A stretch of DNA of 64,000 nt, taken from positions 4,062,098-4,126,097 of the forward strand of contig JAQFVV010000017.1 in NCBI GenBank assembly GCA_028023455.1, read 5' to 3'. Of the stretch, positions 10,509 to 23,343 are shown in pieces. A model generated the notes under the pieces. It made no database searches and had not been told where the DNA came from. It was given only the letters and a program-made list of their open reading frames with translations. Each line of letters begins with the position of its first letter. Positions within the stretch are counted from its first letter, which is position 1. The stretch is from Epiperipatus broadwayi. Taxonomy: Eukaryota > Onychophora > Udeonychophora > Euonychophora > Peripatidae. The position numbers and the translations under genes are program-made.

Positions 10509-13500
10509 CTAGTGATTTGTGTGAATGTACTCTGAATAACTATTAAATATAGTTGCATCATGAATTATGTGAATAAGATAATATTGAGATTAAACAAGAC
10601 TTATTAACAAAATTTAACATTTATTTATAATAAGTCAGCAATAAGACTGTTTGAAACCCACATAGTTAAACATGCTGCTTAAATATAATATAATGCAATT
10701 TTGCTACATTGGAGAAATACAATTTTTAAGTTTGCAGTTTAAACTCACGAACAAAGAAATTAATTAATTAGATGTTAATTAATCCTTGTTTACTTTGGTT
10801 GACCGATACAAACGTTATAAATATGGGCACTGTTACAAAAAGTTTTACATTTCCTGACTAATAAAGTTTAATATAGGTATTATTAGTATAAAACTTCTAT
10901 ACCTTTCTACATGAGAATGCATCATTACAGGTTTACAATTTTCTGCCTGATAAAGTTTTACTAACATAAGCATTATTTCAATAATTCTATATCTTTCTGA
11001 TAGAAGTTTCACTAATCTATGAATTATTTCAAGAAGTTATACAGTTGTATACAATCACACTATAATATTATCCCAAACAGTGAGTAAATCTAAATATTAT
11101 TCATGTCTTACCAGTCTAGCAATGACTTGGTACTGGATGATGATGATGGTGATGATGTATATTATTTATTTAGGTTTCTAAATACAATTTTGAAAATTTA
11201 AATAAAGTCATTATCAATTTTATATTCTGTAATGCTGGAAAAGCAGAGCAAATTTACACATCGGGATCAACTCTAATCTACACTAATAGTAGTCATAAGT
11301 GCATCTGAAGAAAAGATGACATTCATCAAAAACAAATAATCATATCAATTGCCCAAGTAACAAATATATATATACTATACCATACAAGGTTGCAATACAA
11401 CATATGATAGTTCCAAAGGGAAAAGATTAATAAAGCAATGAACTTAGTGGTGGCATGAACCCAAATGCCACACCTACATTCTGAAGCCAATAAATATGCT
11501 AGGACCTTTGTCACTGAGCATATGAGAAAGATGGAAATGGTCTGTCACAAGTACTAGGAACAATAAGGGTTGCCTTGCACAAAGCATTTATACAAACTTG
11601 AAATATAAAAATACATACCACCACTCATGGAAAATATCATTAAGGAGAAAGAAATGAGGCTACTATCTCTTTATAAAATATATGTGCTAGCAAAAATCAA
11701 TGTCATCAAGTGAGAGAAAGGCTACTATCCATTGGAAATATAAATTGGCTAAATAAACTTAAAGCAATAATATACAACACCTTTAATAGTTTATTTACAT
11801 ATAAGTATTCACTGAAATAGATAAATTACTCACAACAGAAAAAAGCAACACTATTAAATGATAGAATATTAAATATAGGATTAATGAAGTAATCAATACT
11901 ATGTGAACTTCTAGACCTTATCATGAATAAATAATGCATAGAATATGTTAAGCAAGAGACCATAAAACAAAAGAATATATAAAATTATAATTTCAAATTA
12001 TAGCAAGTTCACCTAATTTTAAATTATTAAAGTTCTTTATCCTGAAGGTTTCATCATTCACCAGAACACAGTTTTGCAAGCATATAAAAATTTCTCAATT
12101 TATTGGTAATATAGAAACTTAAAACAGATGCACAACATTGAAAATTATTTACATAAGATTTATTTTAAACAGAAGTGCTCACACAAATAGAGTAATGATA
12201 GCCATTTAATTTTACAAAAATATTTAAATACATAAATCAGATGCCAATAATTTATGTTATAGCATTAAGCTAGTTTTTCATTTACTCAGTCTGAAAAGTA
12301 TATTCAAATATAGAGATCCAGGAGCAATTTTTTTCTAAACTAAGCAAGTTTTTTTTCAGAGAGGAAAAAAGCAGGATTACACGCATTTTGAGCATTACTA
12401 ATAATCATACAATATATGACAAAATATATTTTATTTAAAGTTGGTTGGATTTAATTTTTAATCATATTTCCCTAGAAATATTAAAGTAATGTCTTTACAA
12501 TATAATAGAAAGCTGAAAAATCTTTATTTGGTAGATTTAAAATACCTTTTATTTTATTCAGTTCATCTCAAGCATAAAATTGAAGTATATGTGAGTGATT
12601 TTTTCTTCTCATCAGCAAATGTAATAAATAGCTGATTATGAAGAACAATTAAACTGTCATTTTCAAATTTAACACAAAAGTTTATTAACCTAAAATTAAT
12701 AGTTCATTTATTAAGAGAAATAAATTTATCCAAGAAGAACAGTACATTTCAAAATATTATCAAAAATAAAACATTTTAAAGTCTTTGAGAATTTATTGCT
12801 CTTTCAGTACTCCTTTAACTATTAAATAAGCATTTTAAAACTAACATGCTGTCATAAAAATCTTAAAATATGAGTTTCCAATAATTTTATTTCTAAGATA
12901 TAAGGGGTATTATATCAATAATAAAGTTCATTGCAAATATGTGATGAAAATAATAATGAATTCTTATATGAAAGAGGGAATGTACTGGTATCAAACCAAT
13001 ATACTTCAGCAATTGTGAGTAAATAACCATTTAACCTTTCCATTTTGCTTTTTCTTATGAATAGTGTTGACTTTTTAGAGGGATTGTCAGTAATTTTAGT
13101 TTAAACTCTAATACCTGAATTTAAAGATTTGTTAAGGATATATATTACCTTATAAAATAAAAATAATCTCATTTAAATATTTAAACTTATGATTAATTCT
13201 GTGGTTGAGATATAATCAACTTCCTTTTTCCTTGGTGTGTGAGTTTTTCATCTGGTAGGGAATCAGTAATTCAGTAGTAGTCAAGTTTGGTGTGTTCCCC
13301 TATTATACTCTTAGTCACATGACACCTACTCACTGATGGAAAAACATGTTTTTATTATTACTTTTAATCTTTCCACCTTAGGATTTAAAGGTCATTTTTT
13401 TACCCGTAGAATAAAACTAAAGATAGAACTCATTTATATATCTTTTTAGTTGTCTTAATTAACATGCAGTGTCTGTTGTTACAGTGAAAAAAAATAAAAG

Positions 13501-14090
13501 TACAACAAAATAAAATATATTGTTTTGAATATAATTTTGCACTACTTTTTTATAACTATTTCAGACTATATTAAATAAATAAATTAGAAGTTCACTAAAA
13601 TTCAACTTAATATTTTAATTAAATTAAAGATATTTTTAAAAATGATATTCAGCATTATAAAACAAGGAAGTGTAAATTAAAATTAACAAATGTAAGCATA
13701 CTCACACACATGTACACTCAATTTATCTCAACTGAAAATCAACAACTCTTTTCATAGTAATAAACCAATTCTTTGTATTTTAAATTAACCAATCTAGTTT
13801 TATCTTTACTTATTTAACCACTCTGCTGTTAAATACAGTCAGAATTTGTACTATTTAAATTTTCATTCATGTTATTTACACTACATGGGCATAGTTTGCA
13901 CCATCTCTTGGTCAATTTTGGTTGCATTTTCTTCATTTTAGGCTTATTTTATAGGAAATTCAAAAATTAAAATTTTAGTTCAAAAAAGTTCACATATGGC
14001 AACATATTTTGAAAAGAAAAATCAAGTTTTATTGCTACATATTGGTATGTACACCATCCTTTTTTTTGATTAAATTGTGCCGCAGATGTT
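10509..14090. other. Long gene-free stretch
   Basis: At 10860-11040 there is a degenerate internal duplication (CTGACTAATAAAGTTTA, CTGCCTGATAAAGTTTTA and GATAGAAGTTTCACTAAT in turn). At 11290-11650 the sequence is slightly GC-richer, with a 62-codon minus frame I do not recognise. The remainder to 14090 is AT-rich, without motifs, promoters or repeats I can support. Confidence 0.4.
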
Positions 14091-14567
14091 TCTAAATGAC
14101 AAAGTCACTAATCAAATCCAAATGTTTTACACATTTGTAATTGATTTTGAATGTAAATAAATATACTTATCATAATTTTTTATATTCATAATTAAGATTT
14201 TACATTATTTTATTGAAATATAAAGTTTGATTCAAAAAAATTTAAATTTTACAACAAAAATAAGTATGGGAAAGTGATCGTTCTTCAAAACAAGTAGTTG
14301 ACAGCTACTAACTGTAATTTGCATATCAGGCATTTCTAAATGACAAAGTCAGAAATCAAAACAAAATGTTTTATGCATTCATAATTGATTTTGAATGTAA
14401 ATAAATATTTTTATCATAATTTTTTACATTCATAATTAAGATATTAATTACATTATTTTACTAAAATATAAAGTTTGATTTGAAAAATTTTAAATTTTAC
14501 AAAAAAAAATAAATGTGGGAAAGTGACCACTATTCAAGAAAAGTGAATAATATTGACTGCTACAGAA
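14091..14567. repeat. Tandem duplication, 244-bp period
   Basis: TCTAAATGACAAAGTCA at 14091 recurs at 14335. The following about 230 bp align throughout (TTGATTTTGAATGTAAATAA, ATTCATAATTAAGAT, ATAAAGTTTGATT, GGGAAAGTGA), with moderate divergence. Two copies only and no coding frame: a local segmental duplication of old age. Confidence 0.8.
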
Positions 14568-16439
14568 CTGAATAATGACATACAGGTTGGGTGAAATATA
14601 ATTCTTTTGTTTTATGGCTGGCTATTTTCTAAATGTTTTTCTTATATTTTTTTCAGTTATTAACATTATTTTTAATTTTTCATTACATTTAATCAATTTG
14701 AATCTAAAATTATTCAATATTTAGAAGCTAAATAGAAAAAATTCTGCATATTTTAGATTAATGTTTTATCAATAGAAACTGACTGGAAATGAAACTGATA
14801 AATAATAGTTCTCAGATTTAAGTAATAAACCAATACAAAAATTAGACAAGGGTTTTAGAAGTTGATGTTGACATCAAAAAGGTTAATCTTAATGATATTA
14901 GCTTGAATAAATATACTCTTACTAATAGTTAATTTAAGTAGAAATGCTCTATTATAAGTAAGAAAATTTATCATTAATATCTGATATTAAAGATTTAGAC
15001 CTAATTACTATTACTGTTTAATTCAAACACTAACCTTTAAGATCCTAAGGACTATATGAAAGCAATCCTAGTTTTTAACACTAATTTCTTACTGAATAAA
15101 AAATACATTCCTAGTTTAAATACTTGAAAATTACCTCAACTATAAATAAGTTTTTATTAAAACAATAAAATATTAAAATGAGTTTTAATAATATTCAGAT
15201 TTTATAAAAGCACCCAGAATAATTTATAAATTAAATTGGCATCTAATTACATAACTTTGATAAAGCTAATTAAGTTAATAAAAAAAATTTTTTTATATAT
15301 ATTTAACTAGATTAAATAGCTTCACTGGCATAGCCAAAGGTTACAATATATATATATATTGAACCGTTTTCAAATATGTGAATTCAAAACAAACTCTTAG
15401 GCAGAGAAGAACATACTCGGTGAGTATGAATGCCCAAACGATAGCTATAAAGTATATAACTAGCGTTACATTTCCAGGACATAGCTTCTTCTCAGCTGTT
15501 GAGTTCAACACCAAGTTCAAAGCACTTTTTTTTGTTTGTGTATAAACATGGGCGCCAGCTGCTTATTCTAAAAGAATACTAAAAGAATAGACAACGCACT
15601 TTGAACAGTGGCCACTAACTCAATGCCTAAATCCACGACTAGCTCAGTTGTTTGTAATCACTAATAGATTATACTTAATTAGTGTTTAAAAGACTTGATA
15701 AAAGGAAATTGATAAAAAGAATTGACCGACAAATAAAGTTTAATTTGAAAGATAATTTATTAACTAACATTTATTTACTAAATTTAAACATTTTATACTT
15801 CTAATAAAACACACGCATATTTTAAATTAACATTCTAAATAGTTTAAATATTCTTGAATATTTTCATAACAGAACACTGGGAATTTATCTACTTTGACTA
15901 ATAATATTGATATAAGGATCACGCACATATTAACTCATGCACACACATAATAATGATAATAAAGGACTATATAGCATTTGAAATTTAATCACACACATCA
16001 ATAGTTCATTTATGTATGATATAGAGTTCATATAATTAGACTCTTGAAAGATTCATACGAATTAATGCAATGCAATGGCTATTACAGTATAAATGAAATA
16101 AGCAAATGTTTTTACCTAGGCTTTTGAATATAGACGTAGAATTTTTTCTTTGGAGGCTGCTTTCAGTGAAAATGTTTCCATTATGAATGCTTACCAGCCG
16201 GCTGGGACGTTTCCTTGCTGAGTTTCCTGATTTTCACAATTATTACTATCGGAGACAATTAGATACTGATGGAGATTTTCTAAGATGTTAAGCTGACATT
16301 ATTTCACGGGCAGATCTGCTGTTTTCTAGGACATCTGGGCTGGAGATAAACGTGTGTTCCTAAGATCTTCTCAACACTGCATTTTGTTTGTTAACTGCTC
16401 AATTAATTTCTGAACTGCACTCACTCAATAAATTTGTGA
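14568..16439. other. Gene-free; GC-richer at 15400-15660 and 16100-16440
   Basis: Two patches stand out from the AT-rich background. 15400-15660 includes GGGCGCCAGCTGC and GTGGCCACTAACTC. 16100-16440 includes CCAGCCGGCTGGGACG, a 12-bp palindrome. They lie downstream, on the minus strand, of the TATA/Inr candidate at 16440-16473 and could be a transcribed leader or an old LTR. I find no open frame with recognisable similarity. Confidence 0.3.
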
Positions 16440-16473
16440 ACTGACTATTGTCCGATAAAAAAGTCTATTTATA
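16440..16473 (-). promoter_or_regulatory. Candidate TATA + initiator core promoter
   Basis: On the minus strand TATAAATAGA starts at 16473, and TCAGT with its A at 16442 lies 31 nt downstream. That is the usual spacing between a TATA box and a TCAGT initiator in invertebrate RNA polymerase II promoters and LTR promoters. A leader follows with two more CAGTTC words, in locally GC-richer DNA. In such AT-rich sequence TATA boxes arise by chance; the spacing and the initiator are what make this one notable. The gene or element it would drive is unidentified. Confidence 0.35.
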
Positions 16474-17070
16474 CCTGCGACGTGTTGTCATTGTAATATC
16501 TCCTTCAAAGATCTGTTGTCAAAATTCCAGTGATAATCATTTGATAAACATGTTTTGGAAGATTGCTTAATTAGTAATAGCCATGCAAAAACGTATTGTT
16601 TTATATTAATTAATATCTAATAGCCATTGCCGTGTTTTTTAATGACAATCTTCTTTTATTTCACATATATTTTATTTATTTACAAATCGCACATATATAC
16701 GCACATATATTTTTAATACAATTTACTATTTAGTTTTAACATTATTTTTTCTTTAATTAAACTTGAATGAAAAGAGATTTGTATGTTTTAACTTTTTAAA
16801 TTATATTTTTACGAATACTAATAAAAACTCTTTACTTCCTTTTATAACCTTAGTTTAATTTCTCTAACGAAACACCCCTCTCCCTTCTGATTAATTAATT
16901 GCAGCGTTTTTATTTCAAAACTGACGCTAGAAAACTATTTGATTCTTATCCTTTTCTAAAACAAACTGCAATAAACTCTTCAACGTTTAATTTTATGTTT
17001 TTCTTTTATGAACGATTATTTTAATAATATAATTTTAGATAAAATTATATGTGCCTATATCAATATAGGT

Positions 17071-17073
<3 letters not shown>

Positions 17074-17127
<54 letters not shown>
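17074..17127. repeat. (TA)n microsatellite
   Basis: Uninterrupted TA dinucleotides directly upstream of dispersed repeat E copy 1. Confidence 0.95.
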
Positions 17128-17132
<5 letters not shown>

Positions 17133-17159
17133 CATTTTTCATGGATTGTTATTGTAATA

Positions 17160-17255
17160 AAGAATAGAAATGTGATTATATTCATGTAAACAGAGATAAC
17201 TCCAGCTTTTAATGTTGCTAAGAAACTATCAATTACTGCTAATTGACCATCCTTC
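17160..17255 (+). repeat. Dispersed repeat E, copy 1
   Basis: AATAGAAATG, CATGTAAA.AGATATAAC, GATGTT.C.AAGAAA.TATCAATTACT and TTGAC.ATCCTT are shared with 58256-58352. In both places a long (TA)n tract lies immediately upstream, so the tract is part of the repeat unit or its preferred target. Class unknown. Confidence 0.65.
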
Positions 17256-17599
17256 TGATGTTAGACAAATTTTCTTTATTAACCTACACTAGCTCTATTC
17301 TCCTATACTATAACCATGTTTAAAGCCATGTTATTTTATTGGTTGGTCTTTGGAAGACTATTTATAACAGTCTTGGTACGATAAAAGATTGATTGATTTG
17401 TAATTTCTAATATCTTTCTTTTTTACTACTGAATTTTTCAAATAATCTAGCATAACTTTACTATTTAAAAATTTACAATATAGCTATGTCAATCTTTTTT
17501 TTTTACTTTATTGCTTTTTGTAAAACCTATACAATGATTTTATTAATTTCTGAAACTTTTATTTATCATAGATCTAGTTGCACATCTTGTATCTTTTTT

Positions 17600-17725
17600 T
17601 AAATTGTTGATATTTTAAACTATTTGAGCTTCGTTTGTTTTATTACTATACAGTTCTTTGTAGATTTCTTCTACACACTCCCTTTTTAAAAAATTTCTAC
17701 TTTTTAAAATTAGTTTGCTTAAATA
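17600..17725 (-). pseudogene. LINE fragment, linker before reverse transcriptase
   Basis: On the minus strand the segment encodes CVEEIYKELYSNK in one frame, the short linker between endonuclease and RT of the RTE-like LINE. The same linker appears at about 49420-49460 (VEEFYKELYSNK) in the larger minus-strand copy. No RT or endonuclease motif remains beside it. Confidence 0.5.
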
Positions 17726-18846
17726 TTTTGAATTTTATCTAAGTAAAAGTTTATTTTGTAAGATAATTTTGCTAACGAAGTGTGTTTTCAGCTGGTGAAG
17801 CTGCATGAATCTGGCTTCACTGCTAAAAGTGTGCTCAATTAACAAATTTAACATATGGAATAAACCTTGAGGAAAAGAAGAATTATGGGAATATTAACTT
17901 CTTTTTGAAGAATTAGTGCTATCTTTTTGTTACTGAATAAGTTTTATGATTGCTTAAATTATTATTGACTTTTTTCTTTTATAACATTTTACAGTTTTCC
18001 AGATAGTCAATTTTTTAAGTATCATTAAAAAATATCTTCTATTATTAGTGAACTGCTTGGGAATTCATAAGAAGTCCAAGTGTCAGATCCTGTGAGTGCC
18101 AAAATCGATCCCAAGTTGGATACTCTACCAACTACTTTGATACTCTAACATAAGTCTCGTTCTGAATTCTAAATAAGCTGCACACTGAATAAAATAAAGA
18201 TTATCAATAGTCTCAAAAATATTTGTTTCTTCATTGAATTATAAACCTAGTTTTCTCCAGATGGATTTATGCATATGCTAGACATTACATATATCACATG
18301 AGAAGTTTGCTATTTATTTCAAGTATGTAAACAAATGAATATAGGTAAATTTTTATAACTAGAGAAATATATTTAGCAATAATGTTGCTAGGTAACCGCT
18401 GATTAAAATTTACAACCCCAACCTAAATCACTTACTTTAGTAGCCAATAGTAGCTTTTTGCCAGAGTTTATATAGAAAAAAAGAGTTATGATTATTCAAA
18501 AGAGATGTGATTCATAGAAGTGCTCATGCTTATGAAAATGTCTGACTTATTGTTGTCTAATAAAGCAAGTGGTTTAGAGTGGGGATAAGACTTTCAGTTA
18601 GCAGTTACCTAGAAACATTATGACTGATCATATATCTCCAGTTTTTGCATGAAAATTACATGCTTTTAAATATTTACATTTTGTGATATATTGAATTAGG
18701 CTGCTGATAATGTGTATTTGCACCATTTCAGACATCAATCGTTGAACATCACAAATATATATTTAATGAAGCCATAAAAAGAAATTAAAAATTCAGCCTA
18801 ATACCATTTTAACTAGTGATTCTATGATACCTTCTGCTTATAAACT

Positions 18847-18848
<2 letters not shown>
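17726..18848. other. Gene-free stretch
   Basis: AT-rich, with no supported feature. GCAATAATGTTGCTAGGTAACC at 18374-18395 slightly resembles part of repeat E. Confidence 0.35.

Positions 18849-18939
<91 letters not shown>
18849..18939. repeat. (TA)n microsatellite, about 90 bp
   Basis: One of the longest pure TA tracts in the window. Such tracts can extrude cruciforms and are prone to assembly error in length. Confidence 0.95.
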
Positions 18940-18943
<4 letters not shown>

Positions 18944-19235
18944 CACTCATCTACCTATTTATTAATTAGTTTGTTAATATTTGGAAAACATTTCTAATCT
19001 AAGCAATAATATCTTCTGATTTATAAAATATATATCATAATCAGGTATTCACTAGACATAATGAGATGTATGTACGCTGATGGACATAGTTATGAAAATT
19101 TTTGCCCTAAATATCCATAATAAAAATAACATAAGTGGCCTTTTTATGGCATCAACATATTTAGAACTTTCAAAGGCAGAAATGTCATCCATACTTCTCA
19201 AATGATGCACCTCTGGATTTAAAAGGATTAAATTT

Positions 19236-19286
19236 GATTAACTACTATGACTTTTAAATTCATTAACTACTATGACTTTTAAATTG
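19236..19286 (+). repeat. 26-bp tandem duplication
   Basis: ATTAACTACTATGACTTTTA occurs twice in succession with a 26-bp period. Confidence 0.85.
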
Positions 19287-19759
19287 ACTAAGTCATCTTT
19301 TGATTTTGTTAATTGGTCATATCTAATTTAAACATTAAAGAACATATTATTTAAGGATTTGTTTTTTTGTACAAGATATATTTATTAATATGGCACCAAA
19401 AAAATATTTGGGAATATTAGTCTCACAAAACCAAATCTTTAAGACTTTCCTATTGCACATTTTTTACATGACTAATAGATATATCTAGTTTTCCTATTAA
19501 TCAGATGTTTAGCAATTAACATCTAGATGTATAAGGAAATTTTATTTTAAAGCTATCCTTCATTAATAAACAATGATCATGTGATGTTTTGATAATAAAT
19601 AATATCATAATAGAAAAAAATCAAATTATTTAACTTATTTTTTTTTATTTCACTCACCACCACTATGTGCTTTCTAATGCCATTATAATGAGAATATCTA
19701 TCTTTTTCATAAATAAAATTAATAACACATCCAAAGCATACTATTTTTACCCATTATTT

Positions 19760-19890
19760 ATAATTTACTACAAAATCATGGTAAATTAGATTTGATATAC
19801 TCATGATTTTATATTTTGGTTATGATAGTTTACTACAAAAAATCATAGTGAATTAGACTTGATGCACCCATGATTTTATATTTTTATTAT
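19760..19890 (+). repeat. About 63-bp tandem duplication
   Basis: TTTACTACAAAA.ATCAT.GT.AATTAGA.TTGAT and CATGATTTTATATTTT occur twice, with a period of about 63 bp and point differences. Confidence 0.75.
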
Positions 19891-22021
19891 GAAAGCAAGG
19901 ACATATGTGATTGGTACAGAGTCAACAATTCACAAATACTGAACTCTGATCATCCAATCATATTATCCATATTGTTATGAAACTTATGCATTAACATTAG
20001 CAATATTTTATAGTAATTTAAGACATAATCGTAATTTAATACATTAATTAATATATCATAAAAAGATAATAGGAAATTAAAATATTCTGGTTCAAATGGT
20101 TTAAAGCTGCAATGGCTTCAGAATTAGAACTGAAATGTATGTTTAATCTTTTATATAAATAATATTTACTAAAGATTTGTCTACAATCTGTCTCCCTTCT
20201 TTCCTGCCCCCCCCCCTCTTTACTTTCTTCAGATAAATATCAATCTAAAATATATATTACATTAAAAGGTGTGAAGGTTGCCTTGACAGCAGTTAGAAAT
20301 ATTGGTTGCTATATTTACGGTGAATGTTTAGGTGATTATTGGGTGGAAACTAATTATATTACATGAATAAACTATACAAACTTTTTTTAGAGAAAAATCA
20401 TTCATATATATTTAAAAAAAAGCCTTTCCGGTATCCTCATAACTAAGTAGAATATTCTATTTAGATGAGTTTTAAAATTACAAATAATGATAATTTAATA
20501 GTAAGCATCGTAAATTTATATGTAGTTTTGTATTTCAAATGTCCGACTTACAATAGTTACTGGTACAACTAAAAAATTACTGCGATAATCTGAAAATTCT
20601 GCTACTAGTAAGACATTTAAATATTCTAATGATCTTGGGAGTATTAGGATTAATTATATAAAATTCTTCTAATATAGATGTACATTAATCTTTTAAATGG
20701 ATATTGTATTGAAAGACGAAGACGATTTAAATTCTTTTCCCTTTTATTGTTATTTTTAACTAATCAGCATATGGAATCAATCGGACTTCTGATGGATTTT
20801 CTTTCTAAATTAAGTAAGAAAAATTTTATTAGTCGGGTAATTTCACGGTGACTAGTTACATCTAGAGCCATGGTACATCTTTTTTTCAACTGAAAGATTA
20901 ATGAAGAAAGACAGTGATTACGAAGCAAGTTGCTGTCTCAGAGATAACTTCTGTCACAGTACTTTACGTAACTATGATGACCCAAAATCAAGATAAGTCA
21001 TCTGAAAAAAAAAGACATCATTAGACAAGCAATTTAAAATTTTTCAACTCTTTTGCCAAGTTATAAAATTATGACCTTTTAACCAATAATAATATGTTTA
21101 TATAGTCACGTGTGTGGCTATTTTGTTAAAAGTGAATGTTAAGAAATATGTTAGGAAAAACTGCAATATATTTTTCTAAATAAATTAAATTATGTTAAAC
21201 GGTTATATATATGTAGTACGTTTTTTATTATTTAAAAGAATGTAGTGCTCATGTAGTAATCCTTAAAATGAAGACTGATAAGTAGGATTAGTATTTAAAA
21301 GATTAACTGAGAGAATTTTTTCAAACAACCTTATAAATTATTATTGCTAAAATCCCATTGGTTATTTAATTATTCCAGACAATTGGAAGGGTATAAATAT
21401 ACCATATACTATTTTTTTGCCCTCAGAAAGTAGGTGCATATTTTGGGTTCATGCCATCAGTAGGTTCATTGTTTTATTTAGCTTTTCTTCTTGGAAGTAT
21501 CTTTTTTATTTTGTATTTACCACTGTATTTGGTGTAGTATATTGACCATTGATAGGTTTGTTATTTTAAAAGTGTATCATCCTTTCTTCAGGAACACTTT
21601 TAATTCCCTAAGTGTAGGTTGAGAGTTTTGATGCGTAAATCTGTTTTGCCAGCACTACATGAGATAAAACTGAAAATGACTTATTCAAAATTATTCTTCA
21701 ACCTAAATAAGCAATATCCATCATCATCAACCAGAAGCAAGGGATCACTGGATTGGTAAGAACTAGAGGCCATTCAGGTGTACTCATTGTTGGGACAATA
21801 GAATGTGAGTATATATGTGTAACCTCTGAGAACAATTTAAAGATTTAATACAACTTCAGTAATTAAAGACCATAGAGTTGATAAGTAATGCATAAATTAG
21901 TGAAAACTATAGATTATAAAATTATAGAATTGTTTTAGGACATATTTTATGCAGGAAGGTATAAAGCTTGTACCATAAATTTGTTAATGATTTAGTTAAG
22001 TTCTATCATAATAGTGATAAT
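19891..22021. other. Gene-free stretch with homopyrimidine tract
   Basis: There is a CT/C-rich tract at about 20190-20225, including TGCCCCCCCCCCTC. Sequence near 20720-21000 is slightly GC-richer. No frame or family recognised. Confidence 0.35.
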
Positions 22022-22034
22022 AACTATTTAACTT

Positions 22035-22308
22035 TAAACCATTAAGCATCACATGATTACCATCTCTTATACTAGCACATAATTGTTTATAAACAAGGCA
22101 AAACTCTCCATACAGTAGTGCCACCATGTGCCTACCAGAGTAATCAATGGATGCCAGAAGGCTTGTGCATAAAATCCCTATCTAATGCCTATTCATCTAA
22201 TATCCCCAGACTAGTTTGTGGCTTGTGGCCTTCGTCAGTGAGGAGCTTTGGATCTGAGAGCACTGCACAGGATGGCACTACTGTATGGAGAGTTTTGCCT
22301 TGTTTATA
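22035..22308 (-). mobile_element. Repeat G retroposon, copy 1
   Basis: Flanked by identical 13-bp target-site duplications AACTATTTAACTT (22022-22034 and 22309-22321). Inside, about 30-bp inverted ends (AAACAAGGCAAAACTCTCC ... GGAGAGTTTTGCCTTGTTT) enclose a shared core (GTAATCAATGGATGCCAGAA, CCCCAGACTAGTTTG, GCCTTCGTCAGTGAGGAGC). A 3' tail, ATCACATGATTACCA..., lies outside the inverted ends at the left, so the element is minus-oriented. A hammerhead-like CTGACGA with a GGC/GCC stem reads on the minus strand. Non-coding: the 60-codon frames at 22118-22436 are fortuitous. Confidence 0.85.
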
Positions 22309-22869
22309 AACTATTTAACTTGAAGGATAAAACTTCTTGTAATAATCTCTTACTTACTAAATGTACTTGTCCATCTATGACCATCAGGTCATGGATATTT
22401 AATCCCTTTAATTTATTAATTTTAGATAAAGTTTAAATTGTAAAAATATTTTTCTGTAAGCAACTGCATTGGATTATTGTAACTGTTTTTGAAAATTTTG
22501 TAACAGACTTCTCGTGGTGTTTATGTTTATAAAATTTGTTTATTGTAAAATAAATGTTATTTTTGGTGTCATCTTACATAGTGTCTCTATAATGTCTTGG
22601 TATTCACCAATCAATAGCCAAAAATCTAAATATGGTGTAATTTATAATGTAAATATTTTCAAACCATTTATTCAATGTACAGTCACATAAATGGAAATAT
22701 TAAACTATTTTATGATGATGATTTTGTAGATATGAAGAATGCATTTGAAATAAAATATTCATTTTATTCTATTGATCACTGTAATTTAAAACTGTAATTA
22801 TTTAAATAAGACTGCTTTTATAATCAATCATTGTCTATTTTCATTTAATAAAATTTAGTTATGTTGTTA
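22309..22869. other. Gene-free stretch
   Basis: AT-rich. No feature supported. Confidence 0.35.
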
Positions 22870-23325
22870 ATAAATAATATTTTAATTTATTAAACACAGA
22901 TAGTTGAAACTGAAATAAAGTGAGATACTGCCAAAACTCTTTGCGCTCATTATAATACTTAATTGACAGCCAATCAGATGTTTATTTCAGTTTCAATTAT
23001 CTGCATTTTGTAAATTAAAATATTATTTACATACTTTACTGCTAGTTATATATTCTAAAAACTACTGCATAGTAAATCATAGGATTTCATGTTGTATGTT
23101 TGTTATTTAGACTCAGTGAGCTAATTGTGAAGATATTTAAAGCTTCAAGCTTTCAAACCTAAATGTTTACGACTGGCTTAGATATATAGAAAGATAAGTA
23201 GAGAGAAGGATGGCCGCCTTTTCTCATAAAATCTTTGTTGTGTGTTTAAGGTTTGGTTACCATTCGGACAGCTATCATAACATAATGAGTGCAAAGAGAT
23301 TTGGCAGTATCTCATTTTATTTATA
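22870..23325. repeat. Nested inverted repeats
   Basis: An inner pair is AATATTTTAATTTATTAAACAC plus GATAGTTGAAACTGAAATAAA (22876-22919) with its reverse complement at 22980-23033. An outer pair is AGTGAGATACTGCCAAA.CTCTTTG.(C/A)CTCATTAT (22918-22953) with its reverse complement at 23281-23318. The nesting suggests an insertion or partial inversion inside a foldback. Non-coding, with a GC-richer segment (GGATGGCCGCC) at about 23205. Confidence 0.7.
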
Positions 23326-23343
23326 TTGTTGATGAATATTTTG

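Noticed and set aside
20768-20813. Possible 46-bp micro-exon between TAATCAG and GTAAGA
   Set aside because: Acceptor and donor words are good, but the frame is too short to judge and no neighbouring exon was found.
22198-22262. Active hammerhead in repeat G
   Set aside because: The core CTGACGA and GGC/GCC stem are present, but helix II ends in an A-A mismatch. No U-H cleavage site followed by a helix I strand could be placed, so only hammerhead-like status is claimed.
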